Notes under the pieces: model-generated
What the model saw: only the letters and a program-made list of their open reading frames with translations
Database searches by the model: none
What the model was told of the DNA's origin: nothing
Translations under genes and position numbers: made by a program
Shown: piece after piece, positions 25,582 through 38,724 of the stretch
Position numbering within the stretch: position 1 is the first letter of the stretch
Layout of the letters: each line of letters starts with the position of its first letter
Assembly: GCA_916613615.1 (NCBI GenBank)
Contig: OU744730.1
Location: forward strand, 36,813,315 to 36,877,314
Length of the DNA: 64,000 nt
DNA from: Steromphala cineraria
Taxonomy: Eukaryota; Mollusca; Gastropoda; Trochida; Trochidae
Direction of reading: 5' to 3'

Positions 25582-27625
25582 ATGCCCCCGCCATATATAG
25601 CAGGGGCATATTGGATTACCCTCGGTTGTCCGTACGTAACCACTCGATACAGGGTATTGTTTATCCACTTCTCCTAAACAAAAATTCAACAGATTTAATT
25701 GAAATCGCACGCATGGCTTTTAGGCATCCTAAGGGTGTGCATCTCATATTTTGTTTTTAAAATTTTTGTTCTTCAAATTTCTGACATGTAGAACTCAGAT
25801 GAATTTTGGGGCAAGTGAAAACTCATGGTAGTGTGATAGGGGATGTCGTTTATCCACTTCTCATAAAAAAAAACATTTAATGGATTTAATTTAAATTGCA
25901 CATGGCTTATAGGCATCCTAAGGGTGAGCATTTCATATTTTGTTTTTCAATTTTTGAATCTTTATCAAATTTCTGACATGTTGAAGTTAGGTGAATGTTT
26001 GTGCAAGTGAAAGCTCTTGGTAGTGTGATAGGGGATGTCGTTTATCCACTTCTCATAAAAAAAAACCATTTAATGGATTTAATTTAAATTGCACATGGCT
26101 TATAGGCATCCTACGGGTGAGCATTTCATATTTTGTTTTTCAATTTTTGAATCTTTTTCAAATTTCTGACATGTTGAAGTTAGGTGAATGTTTGTGCAAG
26201 TGAAAGCTCTTGGTAGTGTGATAGGGGATGTCGTTTATCCACTTGTCATAAACAAACATTTAATGGATTTAATTTAAATTGCACATGGCTTATAGGCATC
26301 CTAAGGGTAAGCATTTCATATTTTGTTTTTCAATTTTTGAATCTTTTTCAAATTTCTGACATGTTGAAGTTAGGTGAATGTTTGTGCAAGTGAAAGCTCT
26401 TGGTAGTGTGATAGGGGATGTCGTTTATCCACTTCTCATAAAAAAACCATTAAATGGATTTAATTTAAATTGCACATGGCTTATAGGCATCCTACGGGTG
26501 AGCATTTCATATTTTGTTTTTCAATTTTAGAATCTTTTTCAAATTTCTGACATGTTGAAGTTAGGTGAATGTTTGTGCAAGTGAAAACTCATGGTAGTGT
26601 GATAGGGGATGTCGTTTATCCACTTCTCATAAAAAAAACATTTAATGGATTTAATTTAAATTGCACATGGCTTATAGGCATCCTAAGGGTGAGCATTTCA
26701 TATTTTGTTTTTCAATTTTTGAATCTTTTTCAAATTTGTGACATGTTGAAGTTAGGTGAATGTTTGTGCAAGTGAAAGCTCTTGGTAGTGTGATAGGGGA
26801 TGTCGTTTATCCACTTCTCATAAAAAAACCATTTAATGGATTTAATTTAAATTGCTCATGGCTTATAGGCATCCTACGGGTGAGCATTTCATATTTTGTT
26901 TTTCAATTTTTGAATCTTTTTCAAATTTCTGACATGTTGAAGTTAGGTGAATGTTTGTGCAAGTGAAAGCTCTTGGTAGTGTGATAGGGGATGTCGTTTA
27001 TCCACTTCTCATAAAAAAACCATTTAATGGATTTAATTTAAATTGCACATGGCTTATAGGCATCCTAAGGGTGAGCATTTCAAATTTTGTTTTTCAATTT
27101 TTGAATCTTTTTCAAATTTCTGACATGTTGAAGTTAGGTGAATGTTTGTGCAAGTGAAAGCTCTTGGTAGAGTGATAGGGGATGTCGTTTATCCACTTGT
27201 CATAAAAAAACATTTAATGGATTTAATTTAAATTGCACATGGCTTATAGGCATCCTAAGGGTGTGCATCTCATATTTTGTTTTTCAATTTTTGAATTTTT
27301 TTCAAATTTCTGACATGTTGAACTTAGGTGAATTTTGGGGCAAGTGAAAGCTCATATTGGTATGATAAGGGATGATGTTTATCCACTTCTCCTCAAGAAG
27401 TATTGGATAGATTGCGCTGATCTTTCAAACATGCTTTATAGGTATCCTAAGGGTGTGCATATCATATTTTGTTTTGGGAATTTTTAATTTTCTACTTTTT
27501 TAACATATTTGAACTTAAATGAAGCTAAAGATGTGCATCTGTTATTTTGTTTTAAAGTCTATGATTGAAAACATTGAGGGCTTTTTTATTAGCAGGGGCA
27601 TCTGTGTCCCATGGACAAAATTTTT
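25582..27625 (+). mobile_element. 191-bp tandem-core element with GCCCC-type ends
   Basis: It begins with ATGCCCCCGCC followed by a mirrored AGCAGGGGCAT at 25600, and closes with AGCAGGGGCAT at about 27591 and GTCCCATGGACA. The core holds about nine copies of a 191-bp unit (same frame starts at 26569, 26760 and 26951) containing GGGGATGTCGTTTATCCACT and GGCTTATAGGCATCCT. The middle copies are very alike; the outermost are diverged. Architecture (unique ends, tandem core) matches bivalve Pearl-type or non-autonomous Helentron-like elements; that class is inference. Confidence 0.75.
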
Positions 27626-27629
27626 CTAG

Positions 27630-28645
27630 TTTAATCAATATTTTATTTCTGAATCCCTGTTACATCTCCGAATAAGGAACCATGGGGATTCCCTGTCCTC
27701 AGATTCAATAAAGTTGACAGAAGGAAGTAGTTTCCGAATACATGAATATGGAATGCAGATAATACGCCAAATTTCTACAAAACAACTCGTTCTTATAAGC
27801 GAAATTGATATTTATTAGGGATGTAGACGCTGATCCAGATATTGTTAAAAAACCGCTATGCTTTACATCATAACATTATTATATAAATCAGTTTCCAAAT
27901 TAAAGCTTGCCAATCATTTTGTATCACCCATATGCTCACGTGGGTAACACTTTGCTACAGCTCTGTCCGTTGGTCGTACTGGTGTAGTCAGCTGTAGTCA
28001 GTTGAAAGAGTCAGCTGCAAAGGTAACCGAGCCCCGGAGCGAGCTTGATGATGGATGCCGCGTTCTTCGCTCTCCTCTCTTCATCTCACACCGCCTTATG
28101 GGCTGACAATTAGTTGTACAGGGGCCAAACGCAGCTGTCGATATGGTATTTAAGTTTCCACAATACTTAAGTCTCTCATCAAGTGTATGGATCTATCATC
28201 AGGCTCGCTCTTTGTGACGGCTCCGTATCATGTATCATTCATAAGCATTGCCAGGATTTGTTCACCCCTTTCCGCGTTTTCTTAGAAAAAAATTATAACA
28301 CGTGAATTGTTAGAAAGGCCTTTATGTAGCGCTAACAAACTGATGAATTAAATTTAAGTACTTTCCTTAAACCAGTTATTGAGGTGCACAGTGACCCTGG
28401 GATGTCTACCTCTTGGTTCTCACAACAACATGGACCCTGCTGCAAGTTATCATTTGCATGTTGTAAAGAAAGAAAGAAATAAAGTTCTCTTCAACAGACC
28501 ATTCAGGATTTACTTTTATTCACTTGAAATGTTCAGGTTTGGCGATTTAACCTAAAGGAGTTGGAAGTACTTAAGTCGAGTTAAATGTATTCTATCAGTC
28601 CTTTGCATATCAGGTTTTTGTATCAGTTCTCGAGACCTGTCAGAT
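27630..28645. other. No called gene; GC-rich islet at 27970-28150
   Basis: Mostly AT-rich. The GC-rich islet contains GCTGCAAAG followed by GTAACC (donor-like) and an ATGATGG, so a 5' exon is conceivable but not supported. Confidence 0.4.
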
Positions 28646-28649
28646 TTTA

Positions 28650-29085
28650 TATATCATCTTTAGTCCATTCAGGTTTTATGTATAAGTACTCGAGTCTACT
28701 CAGGTTTTATGTATTAGTACTCAAGTCTTCTCTGGTTTTATGCATTAGTACTCAAGTCTACTCAGGTTTTATGTATAAGTACTCGAGTCTATTAAGGTTT
28801 TATGGATTAGTACTCAAATCTACTCAGGTTTTATGTATAAGTACTCGAGTCTACTCAGGTTTTATGTATAAGTACTCGAGTCTACTCAGGTTTTATGTAT
28901 AAGTACTCGAGTCTACTCAGGTTTTATGTATAAGTACTCGAGTCTACTCAGGTTTTATGTATAAGTACTCGAGTCTACTCAGGTTTTATGTATTAGTACT
29001 CAAGTCTTCTCTGGTTTAATGCATTAGTACTTGAGTCTACTCTGGTTTTATGTATTAGTACTCAAATCTACTTGTTTATTGACTC
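28650..29085. repeat. 31-bp minisatellite
   Basis: About 13 copies of a unit made of AGGTTTTATGTATAAGTACT and CGAGTCTACTC. Successive TTTATGTATA starts at 28861 and 28892 give 31 bp. Copies in the middle are identical, the flanks diverged (AGTACTCAAGTCT), consistent with expansion from the centre. Confidence 0.95.
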
Positions 29086-29838
29086 GAGTCCAGTCTGTTA
29101 CGTCCGTTGCGTTATTCCTAGCACGATATCTTATGAATCGCTGCACCTTTTGCAAGTTTGGTGCTGGTCTTCATAATATATGTTATGACCTAATTGATTG
29201 ACCTTGACCTTAATTTTCTAGCTCACTACTAGAAGGGTTTTTGAAACGTTGTTAGCTGGATGCCTAATGAGCTGTTGCACTTTGGGGCTTTAAATGTGAT
29301 TGCAGCGGTTGACCTAGTCACCTCTTTGACAAATATCGGCACGCCTGCTGCGTGAGCCTGCATGTTTGTTCAGGAAATGTGTTATTTGTGTGAAAGGAAA
29401 CTAAGGAACTAAGGATAAAACCTTCCAAGTAAAACAACTCTAAAAAAACAATGGATCCTATCATAACACTTTATCACCTTGCCACAGCATTCCTCAGTTT
29501 CGTTTTTCACCTTTTCCCTCAAGATGCCAGCTGAATTCAGCTTGCATAGATTACACGAAATGGTTGTAAATCTCAGGGGTGCTAACCTCTGTAGAAGACG
29601 CCTGAAAGCATAGTCGAATTGGTAACATGACTGTTGAGCATGTGCTTTGACATGCCCGATACACTGAGACACTCTCTTCTTGAACTACAAAGTCATGTTA
29701 TCTGTCCCTCCATGCCAGAAATTGTTACTATCAAAAGTTCAACGTTAAGGAGAATTCGCGGTAAAAGGGACAGGTCGGGCAAAGTGAATTTGGCAGTTTA
29801 TTCAAATACTTGACCTTATGGCTCGCAATTTATAGATT
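29086..29838. other. No gene seen
   Basis: No recognised exon or repeat; the 87-codon minus frame at 29409-29672 has no recognisable domain. Confidence 0.5.
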
Positions 29839-29841
29839 ACA

Positions 29842-30085
29842 GACTACTACTACTACTAGTACTTAACATTTGTATAGCGCCAATATCCAGCTCAGAGAGC
29901 GCTGCTCGAAGGCGCTTTGTCTTTTCCCTCTATCATTGGATATCAGTCTTCATCACACTTCATTTACCATCTCGACTCCCGGTGGAGCATACACCACGTG
30001 CAGTCATGTGACGCACAGCGTTAATGTCGATCTCAATCCTTACGAGGTACCCATTTACAGCTGGGTGGACATACAATACATTTGT
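29842..30085. repeat. Probable dispersed repeat (SINE-like tail)
   Basis: A CTACTACTACTA run is followed by TTTGTATAGCGCCAATATCC and GCTCGAAGGCGCTTTG, the style of tail found in many invertebrate short interspersed repeats. Its head is not identified. Confidence 0.35.
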
Positions 30086-30089
30086 CGTT

Positions 30090-31630
30090 TTTGTTGTTAG
30101 AGGAATGATTAAATGGAAACAAACCGCTTTAAGGATTCAAGGAAAGATAAGTTTGCAATGATAAATGTATAAATGAAGCATGCATCGTCCACGTGATACG
30201 GTTGCAATGTTCCCCACATCCGGTTTTCTTAATTATTGATTGTACTGTTTCGAACACTTTTTAATGGATCAAAGTGGGCCCAGTCACCATTTGTTGAAAA
30301 GTATAGGAGATTGCTGGCTTTGAAGCAACCATATGAAATATACTTAGCTGCAAAGAAAAGAAATTGGCCATAGACAGATGAATTTTGAATGAAAGTTACA
30401 AGTTTTGCGAATCTGTATAAATAATTTCAAATGGATAAGCTATAAGGCTGAATCCTTATTGTTATTGGCGTGTTTTGGTTTTGTATTATTATTATTCCAC
30501 GATTCTTGTTAACAAAATTCAGACCAAACGGCTAATGCTATCAAAGCCAAATTTTGCATGCTGGTAGACCCTGTTGAGGAGACTCGACAATAAGCTTTTG
30601 GACCAATTCGGCCCATATATAAATGGCCAAGCAAGGCCCAAAGTTTGAAAATTTAACATTGATTTTTTTTTTCAAAATGCACTTAGAGACCTATAACTTT
30701 TTTTAAAAGATGCGCAATAAAAATTATTGCAAAAAATTAAATCATGACACATTCGTAGGTCACGTGGTTTGGCCGCCATCTTGCTTTTAGTGCATTTTCG
30801 GCAATTTCCGACCCCACCCACATTTGACAATCTTCTCCTCTGAAGATACTTGCACTCAATGTAGCTGAAGCCTTGTAGTTCTTAATTTGCATTCTAGAAA
30901 GTCCTAACGTAAATATGTATCTTGCTGGTAATTTTCAAAGTTGACCAAAATGTAAAAATCGCAATATTCAAGGGCAGATAACTCAAAAACTAGACCATAG
31001 AAGTTTATGATTTTTGCATGAGAGCTAGACATTGGCAAGGTCTTTAAGATAAAATAATAAAATCGCTCGCGAACAGTCATTTCCGGTCAGGAGCAGAGGT
31101 GAAACTTTGCATTTTGGAAATGTGGTGTTTCGGTGGGTATGTTTAAAATATCGTGGCGAATCAACGACGTACGATAACGCATTGTTCTATATGAAAGCCA
31201 AAAGTCTATAGATTTTTTTAAAAATTACCAATTAATTCAGATATTTTTTTACATTGAGTTACGGACCTTTGAATATTGTCAACCCTGCATGCGTTTTGAA
31301 TGCATTTGATAACTGTATGCTTGCAAAATGCGTTAATCATCAACAAAAGACTATTACCCAGAAGCTTTTGACTGAAATCATTACCTATGTGAATTACATT
31401 AACACCAATACAGCGCTGAATCCGTTTGTCGTCGCTTGCGACTATATTTTGGGTTTTTTTATCTTAAAACAGTTTAGACTTTTAGATTATTTTGGTATAA
31501 TTTCTCAACACTTTGCAATGCAACAAGCCTTAAGCAAACCAAAATTAAACGTTCTCTTAAACGGGTACTGTTAAAGGTGCTCAAAGTGAAAGTAATTTCT
31601 TAGCAGTTCCGTCACAGTCGGGACTGCTTT
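30090..31630. other. No gene seen
   Basis: AT-rich. The open frame at 31254-31574 (106 codons, plus) was not recognised and starts in low-complexity DNA. Confidence 0.5.
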
Positions 31631-31632
31631 AA

Positions 31633-32210
31633 AATTTTAGCTCATCTGGCCTGTAAGGCCCGATGGACTTGCATGGCGTGGCATGGTTTCCGGTGTCCGT
31701 CCGTCCGTCAACTTTGATGAATTTCGACTTCTTCTCCAGAACCATAAGGCCCAGAAAGCTAAAACTTGGTGCACAGACTCCTTGGCTAGTGAGAATTTAA
31801 AAGTGAAGCTTTGGTGGACCTGTGGCCCTAATAAGGGACACAGGTGCCACACCCTTAAAACCTATTTTCATCTTCTTCTCCAGAAGCATAATGCCTAGAG
31901 AGCTGAAACTTTTGGGTACACACTCCTTGACTAGTGAAGTTTATAAATTGTAGCTTTGGTTGCTCTGTGGACCCCAATAAAGGCCACAGGGGCCACGCTC
32001 TTAGAACCTATTTTCATCTTCTTCTCCAGAAGCATTTCGCATAGAAAGCTGAAACTTTGTGTACAGAATCCTTGACTAGTGAGGATTAGTAATTGTAGAT
32101 TTTGTGACCCTGTGGCCCCTACTAAGGGGGGAACCACATTGGTCACACTCTAAAGCAAATTCAAATGTAAAGCCTGATGAGCTACAGAGCCAGTGGCTTT
32201 ATTTTTATTA
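31633..32210 (+). repeat. Central-repeat element, block F (best-bounded copy)
   Basis: Head TTTTAGCTCATCTGGCCTGT with a CCGTCCGTCC run at 31695. Three units with AAGCATAATGCCTAGAGAGC, CTCCTTGACTAGTGA and GGCCACAGGGGCCACGC. Tail GCCTGATGAGCTACAGAGCC, a GAGCC...GGCT hairpin and a T-run. Head and tail carry the inverted 12-mer AGCTCATCWGGC. Confidence 0.9.
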
Positions 32211-32589
32211 TGCAGTTTCCACCCAAGCGCCGGCGCATCGTTCCGACTTCCAATAAAACTTTTTGCCACTAAGCTTTCTAGAACTCATATATATCAAAAT
32301 AATGAAAATATTTCTGTTACAATCCATCGACGGTCATGGCCACTTCAAGATCACAACTTTTGATCACATAATTTGTTATGAAAAGTGATCATTGATTGTT
32401 GACCTTTAAGGTCACCAGATAATATTTGAGTTCTCCTTTGATGAGATTTTGACATGTTAACATGTATGATCAAAGTTCAAGGCCATATACGTAATAAGAT
32501 TAATCCGTCAATCGATACCATTGAAAATAATTTTACAGTGAAAATCCTAGTTTAGATTTTTCACTTAAATCCCACCACAAACTTGACTT

Positions 32590-32970
32590 TAATATGCCAA
32601 GGTTAATTCCACCAAAAACTGTTTAAGTATGTATGCCTAGGTAAATTCAACCAAAACTGTTTAAGTTAGTATGCTTATGTAAATCAATTCACAAACTGTT
32701 CATATTGTTCAAGTAAGTATGCCTATGTTGAAAATGTAAACATTCGGGATTTAACAAAACTCTTTGGCCTCCAGCCCGCGTGTTTCCCCTCATCCTCATG
32801 ATTACATTTTTAACCAAAACCGAAGGGGAGATTTATATCCTTTACATTGTTAATGCCTTCACAGATTGTTCACGTTAATACGCCTATGTAAATCCCTGCA
32901 CAGACCGTTCACGTTAGTACGCCTAGGTAAAATCCATCAAAGTGTGTTCACTATAGTGTTACTAGATAAT
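32590..32970. repeat. Degenerate minisatellite of about 40 bp
   Basis: Scattered copies of TGTTCACGTTAGTACGCCTA with GGTAAATCC at 32600-32730 and 32860-32950, interrupted by unrelated sequence. Confidence 0.6.
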
Positions 32971-33519
32971 TCCCTTCACAAGACAGTCGGCACAATAGAT
33001 CCCATTACTACCTTACGTGTTTTAACTTTGTATCAGTCATCTCGACGTACTTCCGCAACTTTAGAGAAAGTAATAGGGTTCGATATTGCATCTGCCCATC
33101 TCTGCTAAGAAAACCAAACAAACAGTCGCCTGGGCTTAATTTCCGGATGTTCCGATGTCATTAAGAGAGAGTCAATCCTGGCTAATAAGCCCACCACACA
33201 GTCGTCTTTGTTTCGTTTTCCAAATTTCACGATGAATGTGAGAATTCGCAAATACGTCAAAATTCTCAATTTGAAGCGACCAATTCAAGTGTTGATCCTA
33301 CTAATAGCCTTGCACATGTTTATTATTTTACAGCCAATGTTACTACAAATTGGGGTTGTCAGTTGACTCATGAAGTCCGCTTGCGGGATACGTTATACAT
33401 GTTATAGTGGATCCCCGGCACTCCCCATGTCCCCCACCACCATGTGCTGAGTGAGTGTGGAATGTTTCCGCTCAAAGTTTATTGGGTATGGCAGCCAAGG
33501 ATGCCAGGGAAGTGGAGTG

Positions 33520-33745
33520 GGGGGGTTCATGCAGGGGAGAGGGGGGATTTTGAGGGTTTAGTATGCCACGCCGGGTAGAGGGGGAGGATTTTGAGGGTTC
33601 AGTATTGCACGCGTTCGCAGGGGAGAGGGGGAGGATTTTGAGGGTTCAGTATCTTTGAATATATGTATGTATGCGTGTGTATGTTTGTATGTATGGTACG
33701 TGATGGGGAAATGCCTATTTGGATTTGAAAATATGACGTCACACA
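33520..33745. repeat. G-rich tandem repeat and TATG-rich flank
   Basis: Three units of about 60 bp with GGGGAGAGGGGGAGGATTTT and GAGGGTTCAGTAT, then a TATGTATG tract. Sequence right after it (GGTACGTGATGGGGAAATGC) recurs at 38153. The G-runs could form quadruplexes on the plus strand. Confidence 0.7.
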
Positions 33746-33851
33746 GTGAGAGGGGAAAGGAGTTGTGAGGGTTAGGGGTCCAGTTATCTCAAGCTGCATT
33801 TCATCTCAGGTTCGTGTTCTTGTCGGATTCAATTGTGTCATGTGTACCGCA

Positions 33852-34265
33852 TTCTCCCCACAGAGGCAGCTCAGTCATACCCGAGTTAGCCTCTGTTCTA
33901 TTACGGCTAATACATCTGATTGGAGGCAAATCGAAGAATCGAATCAGTGACGCCATTTCAAAAGTGGTCATTCGCAAAACCTCGGCTATTTCCGTGCCGT
34001 TCGGCAAAGCTTTCGTTGAAATTTAACATTCGGGGAGATAATTTTTCCTTCTGCAAAACATCGCTTTTTACCTTCTCATTAGTTTTTATTTGGTAAACTA
34101 TTAAAATAAAATTTATCATAAAACAAATAATAATTTACACAATTATAAAACAGTATCTTTCTAATAAAAAACCTTTTCCATATCGGATTTTCAAATATTT
34201 TTCCTCCCACACTGTTAATGAATAATATATCTAAAGGCTTGATGTATCCAACTTCGGACGCCACA
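33852..34265 (+). mobile_element. Left part of a second MULE-like MITE
   Basis: This piece matches 61427-61850: the same terminal CCACAGAGGCAGCTCAGTCA, the same AAAGCTTTCGTTGAAATTTA and the same TTCAAATATTTT...CACACTGTTAATGAA blocks. Its right part is found 2.2 kb away at 36485-36660. Confidence 0.85.
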
Positions 34266-36484
34266 AGGTTTGAACACTGACATTTTAAAAGAATTTTTCA
34301 ACGCTTGAAAAACAATTCATTAAGTTGAAATCAAGTTTAAAATGACCTGGTTGAAAAAAAAGTACATTTGTAAAATAAATCTTATGTAACAGAATATTTT
34401 TTAAAATTCATTATACCACGAGAAAAACATTACTAGACCTACTGACTGGACATACATCAAAGCGAATCCTAAAAAGCGAACCCGCGATGATGGTTCGTAA
34501 TCAAAATTATCTTGTATATATCAATCAAAACACCATTGATTGATTAGAAAGGTGGTAATTTTTACGTATGGGTGGAATCCTTATTGTCTTATATATTTTC
34601 ATGTTTTATATTATATAAATCATGGCTTGTTTGGGACGAATTTTTTTTATATTGATTTAGGTGTCGCCGGTACGAAACCAATTTTGATTACGAATCACTG
34701 AGGCGTACATGATGTATGAAATAGTCGGAATGATCATGTTAATGATTGTTGTTATGTTAACTTACAATGTACCATCAAAGAGTGTGTTCCTGTTAATTAT
34801 TTTCCAAAAAATATTTCAGCTAAAATGGAATATTGTATAATATCATTAGTATACTTGAACGATCAGTAAGGAATGGTGTTTTGAATAATATTAAAAGTAT
34901 ATGAATGCATAGGTATAAGGATTAAGATATACTCACATAATTTCTGTATATCAACGAGTGTTTTAAATCTTATTTGCGATGATGTAGCTGAATAATCCAC
35001 ATGGTGAACAAACTTGTTTGGAGTCTTTTCTTATAATATATCCTTTTAATGAATAAAATTATTCAACTATATATTTATAACTATGATTTATTGAACAGAA
35101 GGGTATACTTTAATGATCTGCACAAATTATCACAGCATGTGTCTTTTAACCCGATAAAAACGTTTTGCAAATTTAGTTGATTTACTGTATTTTTTTATTA
35201 TTTGTTGAAAATGAATAATTTTTGTTAAAGATTTGAATGATAATACAATGGTTGAAACACGTGCATGACAACAACTAGTCTTCGTTTTCAGACCGACACG
35301 AGGCTTTGTAAAATCAACAGATCAAACATGTGAACGAGTACCATATAAAAAGCCATTGTGACTCGGAGAAAATAAAATGTCATTAAAATATAATTTCTTG
35401 TTTTTGGAAGGACATACAATATAATATGTAAACGTCTTAGTGACAGATAGTATGTATGCAACAGGTAAATTATTGACATGCACGGGCTTGTATTACATTT
35501 CAAAGAAACGTTTTCTACTTTGATAGTGTTAATTTTAGGTAAATAGGAGTATTTATGCAGTCTGAATGGGAACATATTTCAAATAATATGCCCATGTTTA
35601 AATTTTAAAAAAATACTACGCACACGACAAGATATATATATAGGGCAGACTGACCGAGGCTCGGACAGTGATTCGATCTAAAACATTTCAACAATTGTTG
35701 TCAAATATTATCTGAAGATAATAAGTTTAGGCAAACTGTGTTATTAAAAATTAAGATTTCTACATGTTTATGAATTTGCAAAAACAAAAAGATTACCTGA
35801 AAATAACGGTTTTATTTATGTATAGCAATCCGCCCGAGGTTCGGACAGTTTTGCCCTAACTTCGGACAGTACCATTTGCTCGTATGCACACAGGTTTAAT
35901 ATTTTCATCAAAATGGTTCATATAATCACCAAGCATGCATTTAGTCATCTATGTATAACAGTATAGCAGTTTTTCGCAAACATGAATCATTATTTTAACT
36001 AACGCGGCATTCTTTCCGATGGTAAAACTCGGGCAACCCTACATTCTCTGATCTTTGAAACATCATTTTCATCTGAATTATCGCTGTCCATGTGTCGTCA
36101 AACTCATCCCGATTCTCCCCTTCCTCAAAGTAGGGTTCAAACAGGTTTGATATTATATTCCATCTTCTAAATTGCAACGAAAGATAAAAAAATAAGGTAT
36201 ATATATAAGCATATTGTAGTAAGATAGCAGCGCAGACATAGGAAAACGGCAGTTTGATTTGCAAACTCTGCTACACATACAAGCTCCTTGTACCGAACAT
36301 CTGGTGTTTGAAGGACGCAATTTTAACCGGGAACATGGCGGCGCCCATGTCGAGCGAAAGTAGCAATTTCTGATTCATGTCTCCAAGTAACTAATCAACC
36401 AAAACGTTTAATAATTTGTGAGAACGATCTTTGATACTCAATCTATTATTACAAAAAAAATTAATTCGCACTGAAATATTCCTT
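34266..36484. other. Sequence separating the two MITE parts; contains a small TIR candidate
   Basis: AT-rich, no gene seen. An inverted pair GGTTCGTAATCAAAAT (34494) and ATTTTGATTACGAATC (34682) bounds a possible 200-bp MITE. The phrase TTCGGACAG recurs near 35670 and 35840-35870. Confidence 0.5.
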
Positions 36485-36660
36485 TAAGTCGTGGATATCC
36501 AAAAGGTGTTTTCATTGGCTGCAAATAAGGGAGATATCTCAAGGTACAACTTTTTTCCGTTAGGGCAATCTGCCGGAACCCCAGGATTTTGGCGTAATAG
36601 AACAGAGGCTAACTCGGGTATGACTGAACTGCCTCTGTGGGGAGAGAGACTAGAATTTGA
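36485..36660 (+). mobile_element. Right part of the split MULE-like MITE
   Basis: Matches 61885-62038 closely: GGATATCCAAAAGGTGTTTT, GGGCAATCTGCCGGAACCCC and the terminal GAACAGAGGCTAACTCGGGT...CTCTGTGGGGAGAG. Confidence 0.85.
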
Positions 36661-36664
36661 ATAG

Positions 36665-37790
36665 TTCCTTTTAAAGTGACACAAAGTATCTTTCTTAAAA
36701 TTTTATTTGAATTTGATAAGTTACAAAATATCTTATATGCTGATTGAAGTTCATATCTCATCACTGGACCTATGCATAATATATCTAAAATGCTTGATGT
36801 TATGGAAAAATCAAGAAAACATCTCAAATACGTTAAATATTCGGAATTATGCATCCAATTACAATACCAAATAAACACTATCGAATCGAATATATCTTCC
36901 TGTCAGCTTATGACAAGGTTTCAAAATTACGTTTGGCGAATTTGCGCGCGCCACTCGAGCCACAGTGTCCGGTTTTCGATCAAAATCCAGACTTTGAATG
37001 GCCGTATTTTCGCTCTAATGTACTGATTGACCTTTAACTTGTTATTTTCAGTAACAGTTAGTGGTTCCCGATGTAATAACATCGATTTCAAAATTTGACA
37101 TATGTGATCCTATCAACATACTCTGTGTCTCTTTAAGTCGATTTGAAACGAGATTTGTTCGGTGATTCGGTGAATTTTATGAATGCGAATATCCAAAGGA
37201 TTGGACACGTTATCTGGATGAAATTTCATTTTATTAACTGCTAAATAATGGTTTTATCATATCATAGTTTACAGCTATAACCACACGTCTTCTTTCTTAT
37301 CAGGTTTCTATTGCTGGTAAAACAACGTGGGGTGCTTAGGAGATAACCTTTTCCATATTATGCATGACCCACATATTGTGCATGTACGTACAGATGACAA
37401 AACATCACACGACAAACAAGTACAGTTGGTCCATGACTCACATAGTGACCACTTAAATAGCTCAGAGCAAAATAAATTGTTGTGTCGAAACAAACGTTCG
37501 TTAATCAGAAATAATAAAATATTTTAAATACCCGATCGAATTGATTCACGTTCTTCGGCCTCATCCTTTACGAATAATCTGTCTGGTCGAAATTAGCTAC
37601 CTTAGCTACAAAACACGTGCACATACTAAAATTTAGTTTCTAAATTATGAAATAATTACTGTAGCTTCCTCTATGTTATTTTCAGCTTAGGCTTTTCATT
37701 TCAGAAACTAAAGACTTTCACTGGTCTATTATCAGGCCAATCTTTATTGTATAAGTGGACACGTCTCTATCCTATTAAGATACCAAACCT
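36665..37790. other. No gene seen
   Basis: AT-rich sequence without recognised features. Confidence 0.5.
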
Positions 37791-37796
37791 TTAGGC

Positions 37797-38372
37797 CGGA
37801 TTTACACTACGTCCGAATAATTTGCATTGCGTTGACGCATCCGATTGGATGGTTTACACAACGAACGTTTCGCATGCGATTTCCATGCGATGCGTCACCC
37901 TTCGATTGTATGTAGTTATTTAGTTTTTATGTATTTAGTTGTTGTTATGCATTTAGTTATTATGTATTTAGTTATTATGTATGTATTTACTTTGTATGTA
38001 TTCAATATGTATGTATGTACATGTATGTATGTATGTATGTATGTATGTATGTATGTATGTATGTATGTATGTATGTATGTATGTATGTATGTATGTACGT
38101 TAATTGTTATCTTTGCATATATGTATATATGCGCATGATTGTTTGTATATATGGTACGTGATTGGGAAATACCTCTTCGGATTTGAAAATTGAGTCACAA
38201 AGGGAATTCCATAAAAAAATAGAACAGGTTCTTTTTTGTTCTCAACGCAAAGCAACGCAATGGAAAAACGGACGTCTTATTAGACAACTCAGTGAAAACA
38301 ACGTGTTGCGTTTTTTGTACGATTATCTTAAAGGCATCGCTTTCGAAAACGTACGTAGTGTAAACCGCCTAC
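37797..38372. mobile_element. MITE with internal TATG microsatellite
   Basis: Ends GGCCGGATTTACACTACGT (37797) and ACGTAGTGTAAACCGCC (38352) are inverted repeats, with TA on both outer sides, suggesting a Tc1/mariner-type element. The (TATG)n tract of about 20 units lies at 38015-38096. A 93-codon open frame in the right half is probably fortuitous. Confidence 0.65.
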
Positions 38373-38724
38373 AGCGACCGATCCATGGAACCTGTCCTTG
38401 CTCTCAAACTCTGGCGCCTCTGAGAGATAGTAATTTTATCTGAAATGAAAATATTATCAAAATGAAACATTTTTCCGTTAAAACTCTGTCTAACAACAAA
38501 AGAATGTTTTTATCTTTCTCAACCATAATACAAAATATATTAGTAGTCTTTCATATAGTAATTAAGTTGGTTCTTGATCTGAAAAGGGTCATTTTGTTCA
38601 ATTGTGTTCAACAAACATCAAAGAGCTGCTAAACCCATTTTTTTCTCTTTTCAAAAGTTTGTATGTAATTTAAACCTTTTGGCTATTTTGGCGTTGTCAT
38701 GATTTCTTTCGAGACAAACCTTTT

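Noticed and set aside
26569..27157. Three similar 68-codon open frames
   Set aside because: They are the same frame in successive 191-bp units.
31254..31574. 106-codon plus-strand open frame
   Set aside because: No recognisable motif and no splice or codon-use support.
38162..38443. 93-codon open frame as a transposase piece
   Set aside because: It spans the end of a MITE and shows no transposase motif.
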